Assembly (NCBI GenBank): GCA_902785355.1 | Contig: CACZYF010000005.1 | Span: 1-56,285 of the forward strand | Direction: 5' to 3' | Length of the DNA: 56,285 nt | From: an uncultured Ruminococcus sp. | GTDB taxonomy: Bacteria; Bacillota; Clostridia; Oscillospirales; Acutalibacteraceae | Shown: one piece after another, positions 37,242-45,264 of the stretch | Layout: each line of letters begins with the position of its first letter | Numbering within the stretch: the first letter of the stretch is position 1 | The notes under the pieces: model-generated | Database searches by the model: none | Seen by the model: only the letters and a program-made list of their open reading frames with translations | Told to the model about the DNA's origin: nothing | Made by a program: the position numbers and the translations under genes

Positions 37242-38114
37242 TTATTTTTTTCTGTTTGCCAGACGGACGGCAAAATCCGCCAGATCGGATGTATCGCCGT
37301 CAAATGCGTCGAGCGCTTTGATCGCTTCTTCGGTCAGCTCGCCGACGAGCTCGCGGCAGCGATCGATCCCCAAGAGGGACATGAAGGTGTTCTTCTCGTT
37401 ATCCGCGTCGGAGCCGATGGGCTTCCCCAGCTCCTCGGCGGTCGACGTAACGTCGAGAATATCGTCAACGATCTGGAAGGCAAGTCCGATCGCGTGCGCA
37501 TAGCGCTCGGCGGCGCCGATCTGCTGCTCGGATGCACCCGCAACGATACACCCCATCATGCAGGCGGCTTCGATCAGGTTGGCGGTCTTCTTCTCCTCCA
37601 TCAGCTGAACGGTCTCGATATCAACGTGCCGATGCTCGATACTCAGATCGATCGTCTGACCGCCCACCATACCGAGTACACCGGATTTTTCGGACAGTAC
37701 TCGCGCCGCGCGGGCGGCTCTGTCGCCGCCGACGGCGGCAACGGACAGATTACCGAGCATCGTCATATACGCCATACTCTGCAGGGCGTCACCCGCCAGA
37801 AGCGCGATATCCTCGCCGTAGACCTTATGATTCGCGGGCTTACCACGGCGGTAATCGTCATCATCCATACACGGCATATCGTCGTGGATCAGGGAGTAGG
37901 CATGAACCATCTCCACCGCACAGGCAAAGGGCATCGCTTCTTCAACGGTGCCGCCGCACAGCTCAGCGAAAGAGAGCGTCAGCGAAGGACGCACACGCTT
38001 ACCGGGCAGGAGCAGAGAGTAGCGAACCGCGTCCAACAGTTTTTGTTCTTTATAATTCCCTGTGGGAATATATCCTTCAAGAGCGGCTTCGATCGCCGCG
38101 ACATAATTCTTCAT
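37242..38114 (-). CDS. ispA: Polyprenyl (farnesyl/geranyl) diphosphate synthase
   Basis: It extends allylic diphosphates with isopentenyl diphosphate. The first aspartate-rich motif is DDMPCMDDDD (78-87), with the eubacterial DDxxxxD spacing, and the second is VDDILD near residue 217. The 290 residues fit IspA-type farnesyl diphosphate synthase. The chain length is predicted from family only. It starts right after the xseB stop with GAGG as ribosome site. Confidence 0.93.
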   Translation of the reverse strand: MKNYVAAIEAALEGYIPTGNYKEQKLLDAVRYSLLLPGKRVRPSLTLSFAELCGGTVEEAMPFACAVEMVHAYSLIHDDMPCMDDDDYRRGKPANHKVYGEDIALLAGDALQSMAYMTMLGNLSVAAVGGDRAARAARVLSEKSGVLGMVGGQTIDLSIEHRHVDIETVQLMEEKKTANLIEAACMMGCIVAGASEQQIGAAERYAHAIGLAFQIVDDILDVTSTAEELGKPIGSDADNEKNTFMSLLGIDRCRELVGELTEEAIKALDAFDGDTSDLADFAVRLANRKK

Positions 38115-38115
38115 C

Positions 38116-38355
38116 TTATTCCTCGGTTAGCGACTCGCCGTTCTTCTCAAGCTCGGCGATCCGCTCATTTATATCGGTGATCTTGACTTTGCTGTCATTG
38201 AGCTTGCGTCGACAGAGTACCACAAGCTTACACGCCTGCTCGTAAAGCTCGATACTCTCGTCAAGCTTGGTGGCGGGGTCCTCCAGCTTTGTGACAAGCT
38301 CGTTCAAGGCTTCGTAAGCCTGTTCAAAGTTCATCTCGTTATAATCCTTCATCAT
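38116..38355 (-). CDS. xseB: Exodeoxyribonuclease VII small subunit
   Basis: XseB is the small helical subunit of ExoVII. The 79 residues contain the typical FEQAYEALNELVTKLEDP start and LDESIELYEQACKLV. The start overlaps the whiA stop (ATGA). The large subunit xseA, usually immediately upstream, is not here; whiA occupies its place. Confidence 0.93.
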   Translation of the reverse strand: MMKDYNEMNFEQAYEALNELVTKLEDPATKLDESIELYEQACKLVVLCRRKLNDSKVKITDINERIAELEKNGESLTEE

Positions 38356-39275
38356 GAATCCTCTTCCTCCGCCATGCGGATAATCTTCTCGAGCCGATGG
38401 TTCACGCCGCTGCGTGAGATCGGCGGGTCGAGCATCGCGCCCAGCTCGCGCAGGGTCAGCTCGGGGTACTCGTAGCGCAGCTCTGCTACCGCCTTGAGCT
38501 CGTCGGTCAAGAGATTGATCCTGCCGTTCTTCCTGAGCTTTTTGATCGCCTTGATCTGCCGCGCCGACGCGGAAGCCGTCTTCTGCAGATTCGCGATCTC
38601 GGAATTAGCGCGGCGGTTCGCGGTGTTACGCACCTGCTTGAGCGCTTTGGTGCCCATGATGTTCATCGACGCCACCACCGCACCCATATAGGTCAATAGA
38701 TCGGTGATCTGCTCGCTGTCCTTGATATAGGCGATGTAAGTGCCGCCGCGGGAGAGAAACTTTGCCCGGATATCACAGTCGGGGATCTCGCTGATGATAC
38801 GGCAGATATCCATGCATAAGTTGCGATGGCTGACGGCGATCTCAAGGTGATAGCCCTTTTCAGGGTCGGTCACGGAGCCTCCGGCGAGAAACGCGCCGCG
38901 GATAAAGGCGCGCTGCTCATCCTCATCGTCGATGTTAGCGCGGTTCACTCGCAGATTGACCTCGTGCTCATCATGACCGTAGCGTTCATAGATCTTGCGG
39001 CATTTGTCGGGAGAAGTCACGACGGCGGTATAGTTTCGATTTTTCCCGGATTCGCCGCGCATCGGAGCGGTAACCTCACACTTCGCCTTAAACAGCTTAT
39101 TCAGTAAAAAGATGAAATGCGAAAAGGTGTGTTCGTTCTCGGTCTTGAAAACGATGCTCTTCGGGCTGAACTCCCGCGAGAGCAGCAGCATCGCATACAG
39201 CTCGCTGTATTGGAGCGATACGCGGGTCGAGAGCTTCTGACAAATTTCGCGTTTTGTATCGGTTGAAAATGACAT
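38352..39275 (-). CDS. whiA: DNA-binding protein WhiA
   Basis: WhiA combines a degenerate LAGLIDADG homing-endonuclease fold (about 20-200) with a C-terminal helix-turn-helix (about 225-305, RELGAMLDPPISRSGVNHRL). In Firmicutes it affects cell division and chromosome segregation. The 307 residues are typical. No Shine-Dalgarno is visible before the ATG, because a repeat element (39285-39395) abuts the start. In most Firmicutes yvcK lies between rapZ and whiA; here only the repeat does. Confidence 0.94.
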   Translation of the reverse strand: MSFSTDTKREICQKLSTRVSLQYSELYAMLLLSREFSPKSIVFKTENEHTFSHFIFLLNKLFKAKCEVTAPMRGESGKNRNYTAVVTSPDKCRKIYERYGHDEHEVNLRVNRANIDDEDEQRAFIRGAFLAGGSVTDPEKGYHLEIAVSHRNLCMDICRIISEIPDCDIRAKFLSRGGTYIAYIKDSEQITDLLTYMGAVVASMNIMGTKALKQVRNTANRRANSEIANLQKTASASARQIKAIKKLRKNGRINLLTDELKAVAELRYEYPELTLRELGAMLDPPISRSGVNHRLEKIIRMAEEEDS

Positions 39276-39284
39276 TTATTCAAT

Positions 39285-39395
39285 GAGGAATCAGGAATGA
39301 GGAATGAGGAATTACAAGAGATCATGCTAAGATCCCGTTGTCAATCTCATTTAAACGTTTATAATTCCTAACTCCTAACTCCTAATTTCTAATTA
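39285..39395. repeat. Imperfect inverted repeat of GAGGAAT words
   Basis: The left arm (39285-39314) is a tandem of GAGGAAT/CAGGAAT ending AATTA. The right arm (39362-39395) is a tandem of TAACTCC with TAATTCC at its start. About 17 of 21 positions of the inner arms pair. It fills the gap between rapZ and whiA. Confidence 0.65.
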
Positions 39396-39396
39396 T

Positions 39397-40263
39397 TTAC
39401 GCTTTCCAGATATCTCGGTGGTGGATGGACGACTTCAAGCCGTTCTCTGCAAAATGGAGATTGAGCAGACGCGCAACCGTAACGGAACGGTGCTTACCGC
39501 CCGTGCAGCCGACGCCGATGACCAGCTCGCTCTTGCCCTCCTGCTGATACAGCGAAACGGTGTAGTCGAGAAAATCATATAATTTCTGCACAAATTGACC
39601 GGTGACCTCAAAGCCGAGGATATAGTCCCTTACCGGTTCATCGAGACCGGTAAGCGGTTTAAGCTCTTTGACATAGAAAGGGTTGGGCAGGCAGCGCATA
39701 TCGAACACCAGATCCGCTTCGGGCGGGATCCCGTACTTGTAGCCGAAGGAGATACAGGTGATCAGCATGGCGTCGCCCGCTCCCGCGGTGAACAGCGTGG
39801 TCACGCGTTCCTTGAGCTCGCCGGGCGCCATGAGAGTCGTATCGATGACGTAATCCGCCATCGTCTTGACGTTCTTCATCAGCTCAGCCTCGAGACCGAC
39901 CGCCTCTTCAACAGAGCCCGAGACAATCTCACCGATCAGCGGGTGCTTGCGGCGCGTCTCCTTGAAACGAACAATGAGGGTATCCTGCTTTGCGTCGAGA
40001 AACAGTATCTTGAATCGCTTACCTTCCGCGTGAAGCTTGCTAATAACGTCAGCTATATCGGCGAACATCTCGCCAGAACGAGCGTCGGCGACAACAGCGA
40101 CCTGCTTCATCCTTTTGTCGGCGGAATTCTCGCATAGGTCATAAAAGGTATCAAGCAGCAGGGGCGGCAGATTATCGACGCAGTAGAAGCCGATATCCTC
40201 CATCGCGTGCAGAGCGTTGGTCTTGCCCGCGCCGGACAAACCGGTAACGATCACAAATTCCAT
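39397..40263 (-). CDS. rapZ: RNase adapter / nucleotide-binding protein RapZ (YvcJ)
   Basis: This is a P-loop protein of the RapZ/YvcJ family. Walker A GLSGAGKT is at 8-15, and the conserved C-terminal domain contains IGVGCTGGKHRSV (about 245-257). In Escherichia coli RapZ delivers GlmZ RNA to RNase E and senses glucosamine-6-phosphate; the role in Clostridia is less clear. The ATG follows AGGAGTTGACAT. The string hprK-murB-rapZ-whiA is typical apart from the missing yvcK. Confidence 0.93.
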   Translation of the reverse strand: MEFVIVTGLSGAGKTNALHAMEDIGFYCVDNLPPLLLDTFYDLCENSADKRMKQVAVVADARSGEMFADIADVISKLHAEGKRFKILFLDAKQDTLIVRFKETRRKHPLIGEIVSGSVEEAVGLEAELMKNVKTMADYVIDTTLMAPGELKERVTTLFTAGAGDAMLITCISFGYKYGIPPEADLVFDMRCLPNPFYVKELKPLTGLDEPVRDYILGFEVTGQFVQKLYDFLDYTVSLYQQEGKSELVIGVGCTGGKHRSVTVARLLNLHFAENGLKSSIHHRDIWKA

Positions 40264-40307
40264 ATGTCAACTCCTGAATGACTCACCAATGAAAGTATAT
40301 AGGCAGT

Positions 40308-41204
40308 TTATCTGCCGGTACGGATGATCTCGCGCTCCAGCTCGAAGCCGGTCTCACGCTTCACGGTCTCCTGTATCAGAGCGACCAGCCCCATCACGTC
40401 GTCGCAGGTCGCGCCTCCGATGTTGATGATAAAGCCCGCGTGCTTTTCGCTGACCTGAGCGCCGCCTACGGTTTTGCCTTTGAGTCCGCACTGTTCGATC
40501 AGTGTTCCGGCGAAAGCCCCCTCGGGTCGCTTGAACACCGATCCCGCGGAGGGGTACTCCAACGGCTGCTTGGTTTTACGGCGATTCATCACGTCATCCA
40601 TCTGTGCTTTGATGGCAGTTTTGTCGCCGTTATTCAATTTATATTTCGAAAACAGAATAATACTGTTGTTCTTCTTAAAAACGCTGGTTCGATAACCCAT
40701 CTCCAGCTCCGCGGCAGGGACCTCGACGATCTCACCGTCCGAATTTAAAGCGGTCACGCTCAGAGCGACGTCCTTCATCTCGCCGCCGTAGGCGCCGGCG
40801 TTCATATACATCGCGCCGCCGACCGTACCGGGGATACCGTAGGCGAACTCCAAGCCGGTCAGACCGTTCTCAAGAGCCACGGTACAGAGCCGCGAAAGCT
40901 TTGCGCCCGCTCCGGCAGTGATGACCGTGCCATCGACCGTGATCTCTTTGAAATCTCCGTCAAGCGAGATCACCGCACCCTCGATACCGTCGTCGGAAAC
41001 CAGAAGATTCGATCCGTTGCCGAGGATCATATAGGGTACGCCGCAATCCTTACAGGCGTCGACGGTCGCTTTCAGCTCGTCGATGTTTCGCACTGTCACA
41101 AGCACATCCGCAGCGCCGCCGATCTTAAACGTCGTATGCGCGCTCATCGGCTCGTTCTCGATGTACGATATACCCTTGTCAATTATAATATCAATTATGT
41201 TCAT
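40308..41204 (-). CDS. murB: UDP-N-acetylenolpyruvoylglucosamine reductase
   Basis: It reduces the enolpyruvyl ether to UDP-MurNAc with NADPH and FAD. The FAD-binding motif GIPGTVGGAMYMNAGAYGGE is near residue 123, and YPSAGSVFKRP near 217 carries the catalytic serine. The 298 residues fit the type IIa enzyme of Firmicutes. The ATG follows GGAG. It is encoded between hprK and rapZ. Confidence 0.96.
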   Translation of the reverse strand: MNIIDIIIDKGISYIENEPMSAHTTFKIGGAADVLVTVRNIDELKATVDACKDCGVPYMILGNGSNLLVSDDGIEGAVISLDGDFKEITVDGTVITAGAGAKLSRLCTVALENGLTGLEFAYGIPGTVGGAMYMNAGAYGGEMKDVALSVTALNSDGEIVEVPAAELEMGYRTSVFKKNNSIILFSKYKLNNGDKTAIKAQMDDVMNRRKTKQPLEYPSAGSVFKRPEGAFAGTLIEQCGLKGKTVGGAQVSEKHAGFIINIGGATCDDVMGLVALIQETVKRETGFELEREIIRTGR

Positions 41205-41220
41205 AATAACTCCATGTTAT

Positions 41221-41336
41221 AATTCGGATAACAGATCATGCCGAAAGGAGAGCTAAGTCCTCACTCGTTGATATAGAAAACCAAAACGCAAAGCGTTTCC
41301 CGCAACCGTTATCCATTCTCCGTTAACCGTTCTCCG
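41221..41336. repeat. Imperfect inverted repeat between murB and hprK
   Basis: The left arm includes TTCGGATAACAGATC (about 41223). The right arm (41306-41336) is a tandem of CCGTTAAC/CCGTTCTC words. A small perfect hairpin AACGC-AAA-GCGTT is at about 41285-41297. It is the same style as the elements at 25995 and 39285. Confidence 0.5.
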
Positions 41337-41339
41337 ATC

Positions 41340-42308
41340 TCACCAGTTCGTATCGATCTTCTTTTTGCCGATATCGTCGGGGCTGATGTCCATACCGAGG
41401 TTTTGCAGGAGCTCCTGAGCGCCGTTGTAGCCCATCTTCTTCTGGCGATGATTCATCGCGGCGACCTCGATAATAACAGCGAGGTTTCGGCCGGGCTTGA
41501 CGGGGATGGTGACGACAGGGATCTCCAAGCCGAGGATCTCCATATATTCGTCATCCATACCCATACGGTCATAGACCTTCTTCGAATTCCACAGCTCGAG
41601 GTTAATGACCAGGTCGATCTTCTCGCTCACCTTAACGGCGCCGATACCGAAGATACGGCGGGCGTTGATGATGCCGATGCCGCGCAATTCGATAAAGTGG
41701 CGGATATTCTCGGGAGAAGAACCGATCAAAGATTTCTTTGAGACGCGCTTGATCTCGACGGCGTCGTCGGCGATCAGGCGATGTCCGCGCTTGATCAGCT
41801 CGATCGCGGTCTCGGATTTACCTACGCCGCTGTCGCCGATCAGCAGACAGCCTTCGCCGTACACCTCGACAAGTACACCGTGGCGGGTGATGCGGGGCGC
41901 GAGCTCAACATTCAGGAAGGACACGATCGCAGCGTCCAGTACCGAGGTGGTATCTGTGGAAGTCACGATCGGAACCTGATACTTCTCGGCAAGCTCCAGC
42001 ATAACGGGCAGAGGCTTGATATCACGCGCTATCACTAAAGCGGGAGGGTTCCGGGATATGATCGGCTCAAGCTGCTCGCGCTGCTTCTCCTCACTCTCGC
42101 CTTCCAAGAAGGACATCTCCGTCAGTCCGAAGGCGATCAGATAACGGCTGTCGTAATACGTCAGGTAACCGACCAGCTCGAGTCCGGGACGGTCGACGTC
42201 CGAGACGGTGATGTGTACCTCTTCGGGATCGACAGGCATATAGTATGCGTTCAGCCCGATCTCGTCGATCAGGCGTTTGAGGGTTACATAATACGGACTC
42301 GCGTTCAT
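41340..42308 (-). CDS. hprK: HPr kinase/phosphorylase
   Basis: It phosphorylates HPr on Ser46 and removes the phosphate, the switch for carbon catabolite control through CcpA. The 322 residues include the N-terminal domain, the P-loop GDSGVGKS (158-165) and the signature RGIGIINARRIFG (about 209-222). The ATG follows AGAAGGCTT. It heads the long leftward block; a TATAAT (42379-42384) sits about 70 bases upstream without a good -35. Confidence 0.96.
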   Translation of the reverse strand: MNASPYYVTLKRLIDEIGLNAYYMPVDPEEVHITVSDVDRPGLELVGYLTYYDSRYLIAFGLTEMSFLEGESEEKQREQLEPIISRNPPALVIARDIKPLPVMLELAEKYQVPIVTSTDTTSVLDAAIVSFLNVELAPRITRHGVLVEVYGEGCLLIGDSGVGKSETAIELIKRGHRLIADDAVEIKRVSKKSLIGSSPENIRHFIELRGIGIINARRIFGIGAVKVSEKIDLVINLELWNSKKVYDRMGMDDEYMEILGLEIPVVTIPVKPGRNLAVIIEVAAMNHRQKKMGYNGAQELLQNLGMDISPDDIGKKKIDTNW

Positions 42309-42378
42309 AATAAGCCTTCTTTCTGACTGAATTATTCGGTAAAAAAGATTTCGTTACTCTTTTAACGTACACATGGTA

Positions 42379-42384
42379 ATTATA
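42379..42384 (-). promoter_or_regulatory. Possible -10 box for hprK
   Basis: TATAAT on the minus strand in an AT-rich divergent region (42309-42493). The 17-base-upstream hexamer is ATTATA, a poor -35, so this is only a candidate. The same gap must hold the promoter of the plus-strand DUF421 gene, which I could not place. Confidence 0.3.
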
Positions 42385-42493
42385 CTCCATTTAGTAATAT
42401 TTATAATCCTTTAAAAGAAATATGCATTTTATTATGCAGAAATCGCATACATAATTTTAGCGGTTTTTCACAAGATAACAACGGTGATTTATT

Positions 42494-43009
42494 ATGTTGA
42501 CAATTCTGATACGCACCGTCGTGATATACATCGTCGTAACAGCGGCACTGCGCGTCATGGGCAAGCGGCAGGTCAGCGATATGCAGACCTCTGAGCTCGT
42601 GATCACGCTGATTATCTCTGAGGTCGCTTCTCTCCCGCTGGAAAACGCCGAGCGCCCGCTGCTGAACTCGCTGGTACCGATCATGATGATCGTCGCGATC
42701 GAGCTTTTGATCTCACTTTTGATGATGAAAAGCCGCAAGGCGCGCTCGTTGATATGCGGACATCCGATCGTAGTCATCAAGGACGGCAGGATCATCGACA
42801 GCGAGCTGCATCGTCTGCGTATCAGCCGCGAGGATCTCTACTCGCTTCTCAGGGAGAAGGAGTTGAGCGACGAGAGCAGTGTGCGCTACGGGATCATCGA
42901 ACCCAACGGCACGCTGAGCGTACTGACAGATGAAGCACTCAGCGACGACAACATCGGCAGCAAGGAGCTGCAGGATGAACTCAGCGAGATACAGGAGGAG
43001 CAAAAATGA
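42494..43009 (+). CDS. DUF421 (YetF-like) membrane protein
   Basis: The 171 residues contain two or three N-terminal transmembrane helices (about 5-22, 35-50, 58-75) followed by the cytoplasmic DUF421 domain (about 85-150), with GKRQVSDMQTSELV and a PIVVIKDGRI segment. The Bacillus YetF/YdfR family is membrane-bound and of unsettled function. It overlaps the next gene as ATGA. It is divergent from hprK. Confidence 0.85.
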   Translation: MLTILIRTVVIYIVVTAALRVMGKRQVSDMQTSELVITLIISEVASLPLENAERPLLNSLVPIMMIVAIELLISLLMMKSRKARSLICGHPIVVIKDGRIIDSELHRLRISREDLYSLLREKELSDESSVRYGIIEPNGTLSVLTDEALSDDNIGSKELQDELSEIQEEQK

Positions 43010-43386
43010 AAAGAGGATGGATCGCGCTGGTAATGATCGCGCTTTCGCTCTTACTGGGTATCACAGAATACAGCTATGTCACATCAAATTCAAACGTCTA
43101 TCTCCGTATGCTGGAAGAAGCGGATCAACGGATGGAGGAGCATGACTTCATCGGGGCGGAATCGACAGCAAAGCGCCTGAACAATCGATTCAGGAATCAA
43201 AGCGGGATATTCAACATCTTTATGTACCACAGCGAAGTCGGCGATATCGAGAGCGATCTCATGATGATGATCCGCTACGCGCAGACGGGCAGCAGCACGG
43301 ATTTTCTCGCGACCTCCGCATGCGCGAGGCGGGAGATCCAATCCATCCGTCAGTCGAAGCAGCTGAGATGGGATAATCTGTTCTGA
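43006..43386 (+). CDS. DUF4363 family protein
   Basis: The 126 residues have one N-terminal membrane helix or signal anchor (about 4-22) and a helical extracytoplasmic part, matching DUF4363. DUF421-DUF4363 pairs occur in other Clostridia; the function is unknown. The start overlaps the DUF421 stop. A weak hairpin follows the stop. Confidence 0.75.
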   Translation: MKRGWIALVMIALSLLLGITEYSYVTSNSNVYLRMLEEADQRMEEHDFIGAESTAKRLNNRFRNQSGIFNIFMYHSEVGDIESDLMMMIRYAQTGSSTDFLATSACARREIQSIRQSKQLRWDNLF

Positions 43387-43396
43387 TACGAGAAAA

Positions 43397-43420
43397 GGGA
43401 AATTTTTTTAAAAATCTCCC
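43397..43420 (+). terminator. Weak terminator-like hairpin after DUF4363
   Basis: GGGAAATTTTT pairs with AAAAATCTCCC with one mismatch, starting 11 bases past the stop. The tail TATTTC is T-poor, so termination strength is doubtful. Confidence 0.4.
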
Positions 43421-43436
43421 TATTTCAGAAAAAGTA

Positions 43437-43461
43437 TGCTATACTACTCTATAGAGTAGTA
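43437..43461 (+). promoter_or_regulatory. Extended -10 promoter with overlapping palindromic operator of fic
   Basis: TGCTATACT gives an extended -10 (43437-43445). It overlaps a perfect 20-base palindrome (43442-43461, arms TACTACTC/GAGTAGTA around TATA) that ends just before the ribosome site. It could be a repressor site or an RNA hairpin controlling the fic gene. There is no recognisable -35. Confidence 0.55.
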
Positions 43462-43476
43462 ATTGGAGATGATAGC

Positions 43477-44232
43477 ATGACGAATTATGAAAAAGCAGTT
43501 GCCCTCTGGCAGCAACGTAATATCACAAATGACGCGGAACTTGCGGAAGCGCTGAACGGATACAGTATTGCGTTTGCATATCATTCCGGAAAAATCGAAA
43601 ATAAACAAATCACCTATCACGACACCAGAGAAATCTTTGAGCACGACGGCGTGACTTCCTACACCGGAGATTTACGAACCTTGTTCGAGATCAGAAACGC
43701 AAAAGAAGCGAATGAGCTTTTTTTGATTTCGTTCAACGAGCGACGACCGATTGATGAAAGGCTCGTAAAAGCATTTCAATATAAGCTCACACAAAATACA
43801 TATGACACACGGCGTTATCAATTGGGTGAGCGTCCCGGTGAATACAAGCTTCATGACTATGTGACCGGCAAGGAAGAAATCGGCGCTGCTCCTGAAGACG
43901 TCGCCGAAGAAATTGCTGAGTTGCTCTGTGAACTGCAAGATATTTCCGATGACAAAGCGCTGACTGCTGCAGCATATTTCCACGCAAAGTTTGAAAACAT
44001 CCATCCCTTCGCCGATGGTAACGGACGCACCGGACGACTGCTGGTGAACTATCTGCTGGTTCTGCACAACCATCCGCCAATCGTCATTCATGAAGAAGAC
44101 CGACGCACATACTTTGAAGCATTAGAGTCTTGGGATCGTGCGCAAAGCCTTGAACTCTTGATCTGTTTTCTGAAAGAGCAAACTGCTAAAACATGGCAAA
44201 AGCAAATCGAACGCACCGATAAAAAGATTTGA
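43477..44232 (+). CDS. Fic family AMP-transferase
   Basis: Fic domains usually transfer AMP to a protein hydroxyl. The 251 residues contain the full active-site motif HPFADGNGRTGR (176-187). An N-terminal inhibitory-helix motif S-G-K-I-E-N (37-42, consensus S/TxxxE-G/N) classes it as a self-inhibited class II Fic. No partner antitoxin gene is adjacent. The ATG follows GGAG at good distance. The gene is flanked by the palindromic promoter and a terminator for the opposite strand. The target is unknown. Confidence 0.88.
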   Translation: MTNYEKAVALWQQRNITNDAELAEALNGYSIAFAYHSGKIENKQITYHDTREIFEHDGVTSYTGDLRTLFEIRNAKEANELFLISFNERRPIDERLVKAFQYKLTQNTYDTRRYQLGERPGEYKLHDYVTGKEEIGAAPEDVAEEIAELLCELQDISDDKALTAAAYFHAKFENIHPFADGNGRTGRLLVNYLLVLHNHPPIVIHEEDRRTYFEALESWDRAQSLELLICFLKEQTAKTWQKQIERTDKKI

Positions 44233-44261
44233 TACTAAGTATCATAACAACAAGGAAAATG

Positions 44262-44303
44262 CAAGCAAAAAATAACGGCACCGCTCGAATGAACGGTGCC
44301 GTT
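44262..44303 (-). terminator. Terminator after secDF
   Basis: A perfect 10-bp stem (AACGGCACCG 44274-44283 with CGGTGCCGTT 44294-44303) is followed on the minus strand by ATTTTTTGCTTG. It ends the secDF transcript. For the plus-strand fic transcript the T tract is missing. Confidence 0.88.
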
Positions 44304-44325
44304 AAGCTTGATGTAATAGATTTGT

Positions 44326-45264
44326 TTACGCAGTTTTGCTCTTGCGCTTGTTCCAAGCCACCCACAGAGGACCTGCGATGCACAGGGAGGAGTAGCAGCC
44401 GGAAACAATACCGATCATCATCGGCAGAGCGAAGCCCTGAACCGAAGTCAGGTTGAAGATCAGAGCGACAACATAAACGGTGCCGATCGCAGCCAGCGTA
44501 GTAACGGAGGTGGCGATGGTACGACCCATAACCGCTGACGCGCTGCGGTTGAAGACATCGGCGATATCCGCCTTGGGACCTGCCAGACGGCGTTCCTCAC
44601 GGACACGGTCGTAGATAACGATGGTATCGTTCAGCGAGTAACCGATGATCATCAGGACGACCGCGATGAAGTTCGAGTCGATCGGCATACGGAAGATGAC
44701 GTACATAAAGTAGATCATCGCCACATCATGGAACAGGGCAACCAGCGCCATAACGCCGGCGGACAGACCGCCGATACGCTTGAAGCGGATGGTTACATAG
44801 ATGACCATGAGTACGGAAGCGATCGCGACCGCGGTCAGACACTTCAGAAGGAACTTCACGCCCATCGAAGCCTCGACGGATGAAGTCTCTTTGTACTGGA
44901 AGTTATTATCGGGGAACTTCTCCTCCAGCGCCTTGGTAACGCCGTCCAGAACGCTGGACTCAACGCTGTTGTTGCCGGAGAACTGGATCGAGACGGAATA
45001 CGCCTTCTGATCAGAGGTGTTGTTCATGATATCCTGAGCGATCGTGAAGGAAACCTCCTGATCGGTCGCCTTCTGGATCGTATCCTTCAAAGCAGCCTCG
45101 TCGATATCGCCGACGTAGGAATAGTTCGCGATGGTACCGCCCTTGAACTGGATGTCGAGGGTAGCGCCGAAGATGATGTTGCAGACAAGACCGATGGCGA
45201 TGATTGCGAGGGAGATGCCGAAGAACACCTTGCTCTTACCGATGAAGTTTAACGTCTTTTTCAT
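44326..45264 (-). CDS. secF: Protein translocase subunit SecF
   Basis: SecF works with SecD to pull translocated chains using the ion gradient. The 312 residues show TM1 (about 14-33), a periplasmic-type loop, and five C-terminal helices with the SecD/SecF signature DTIVIYDRVREE. Its start overlaps the secD stop (ATGA). In Clostridia the two are usually separate genes, as here. Confidence 0.94.
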   Translation of the reverse strand: MKKTLNFIGKSKVFFGISLAIIAIGLVCNIIFGATLDIQFKGGTIANYSYVGDIDEAALKDTIQKATDQEVSFTIAQDIMNNTSDQKAYSVSIQFSGNNSVESSVLDGVTKALEEKFPDNNFQYKETSSVEASMGVKFLLKCLTAVAIASVLMVIYVTIRFKRIGGLSAGVMALVALFHDVAMIYFMYVIFRMPIDSNFIAVVLMIIGYSLNDTIVIYDRVREERRLAGPKADIADVFNRSASAVMGRTIATSVTTLAAIGTVYVVALIFNLTSVQGFALPMMIGIVSGCYSSLCIAGPLWVAWNKRKSKTA

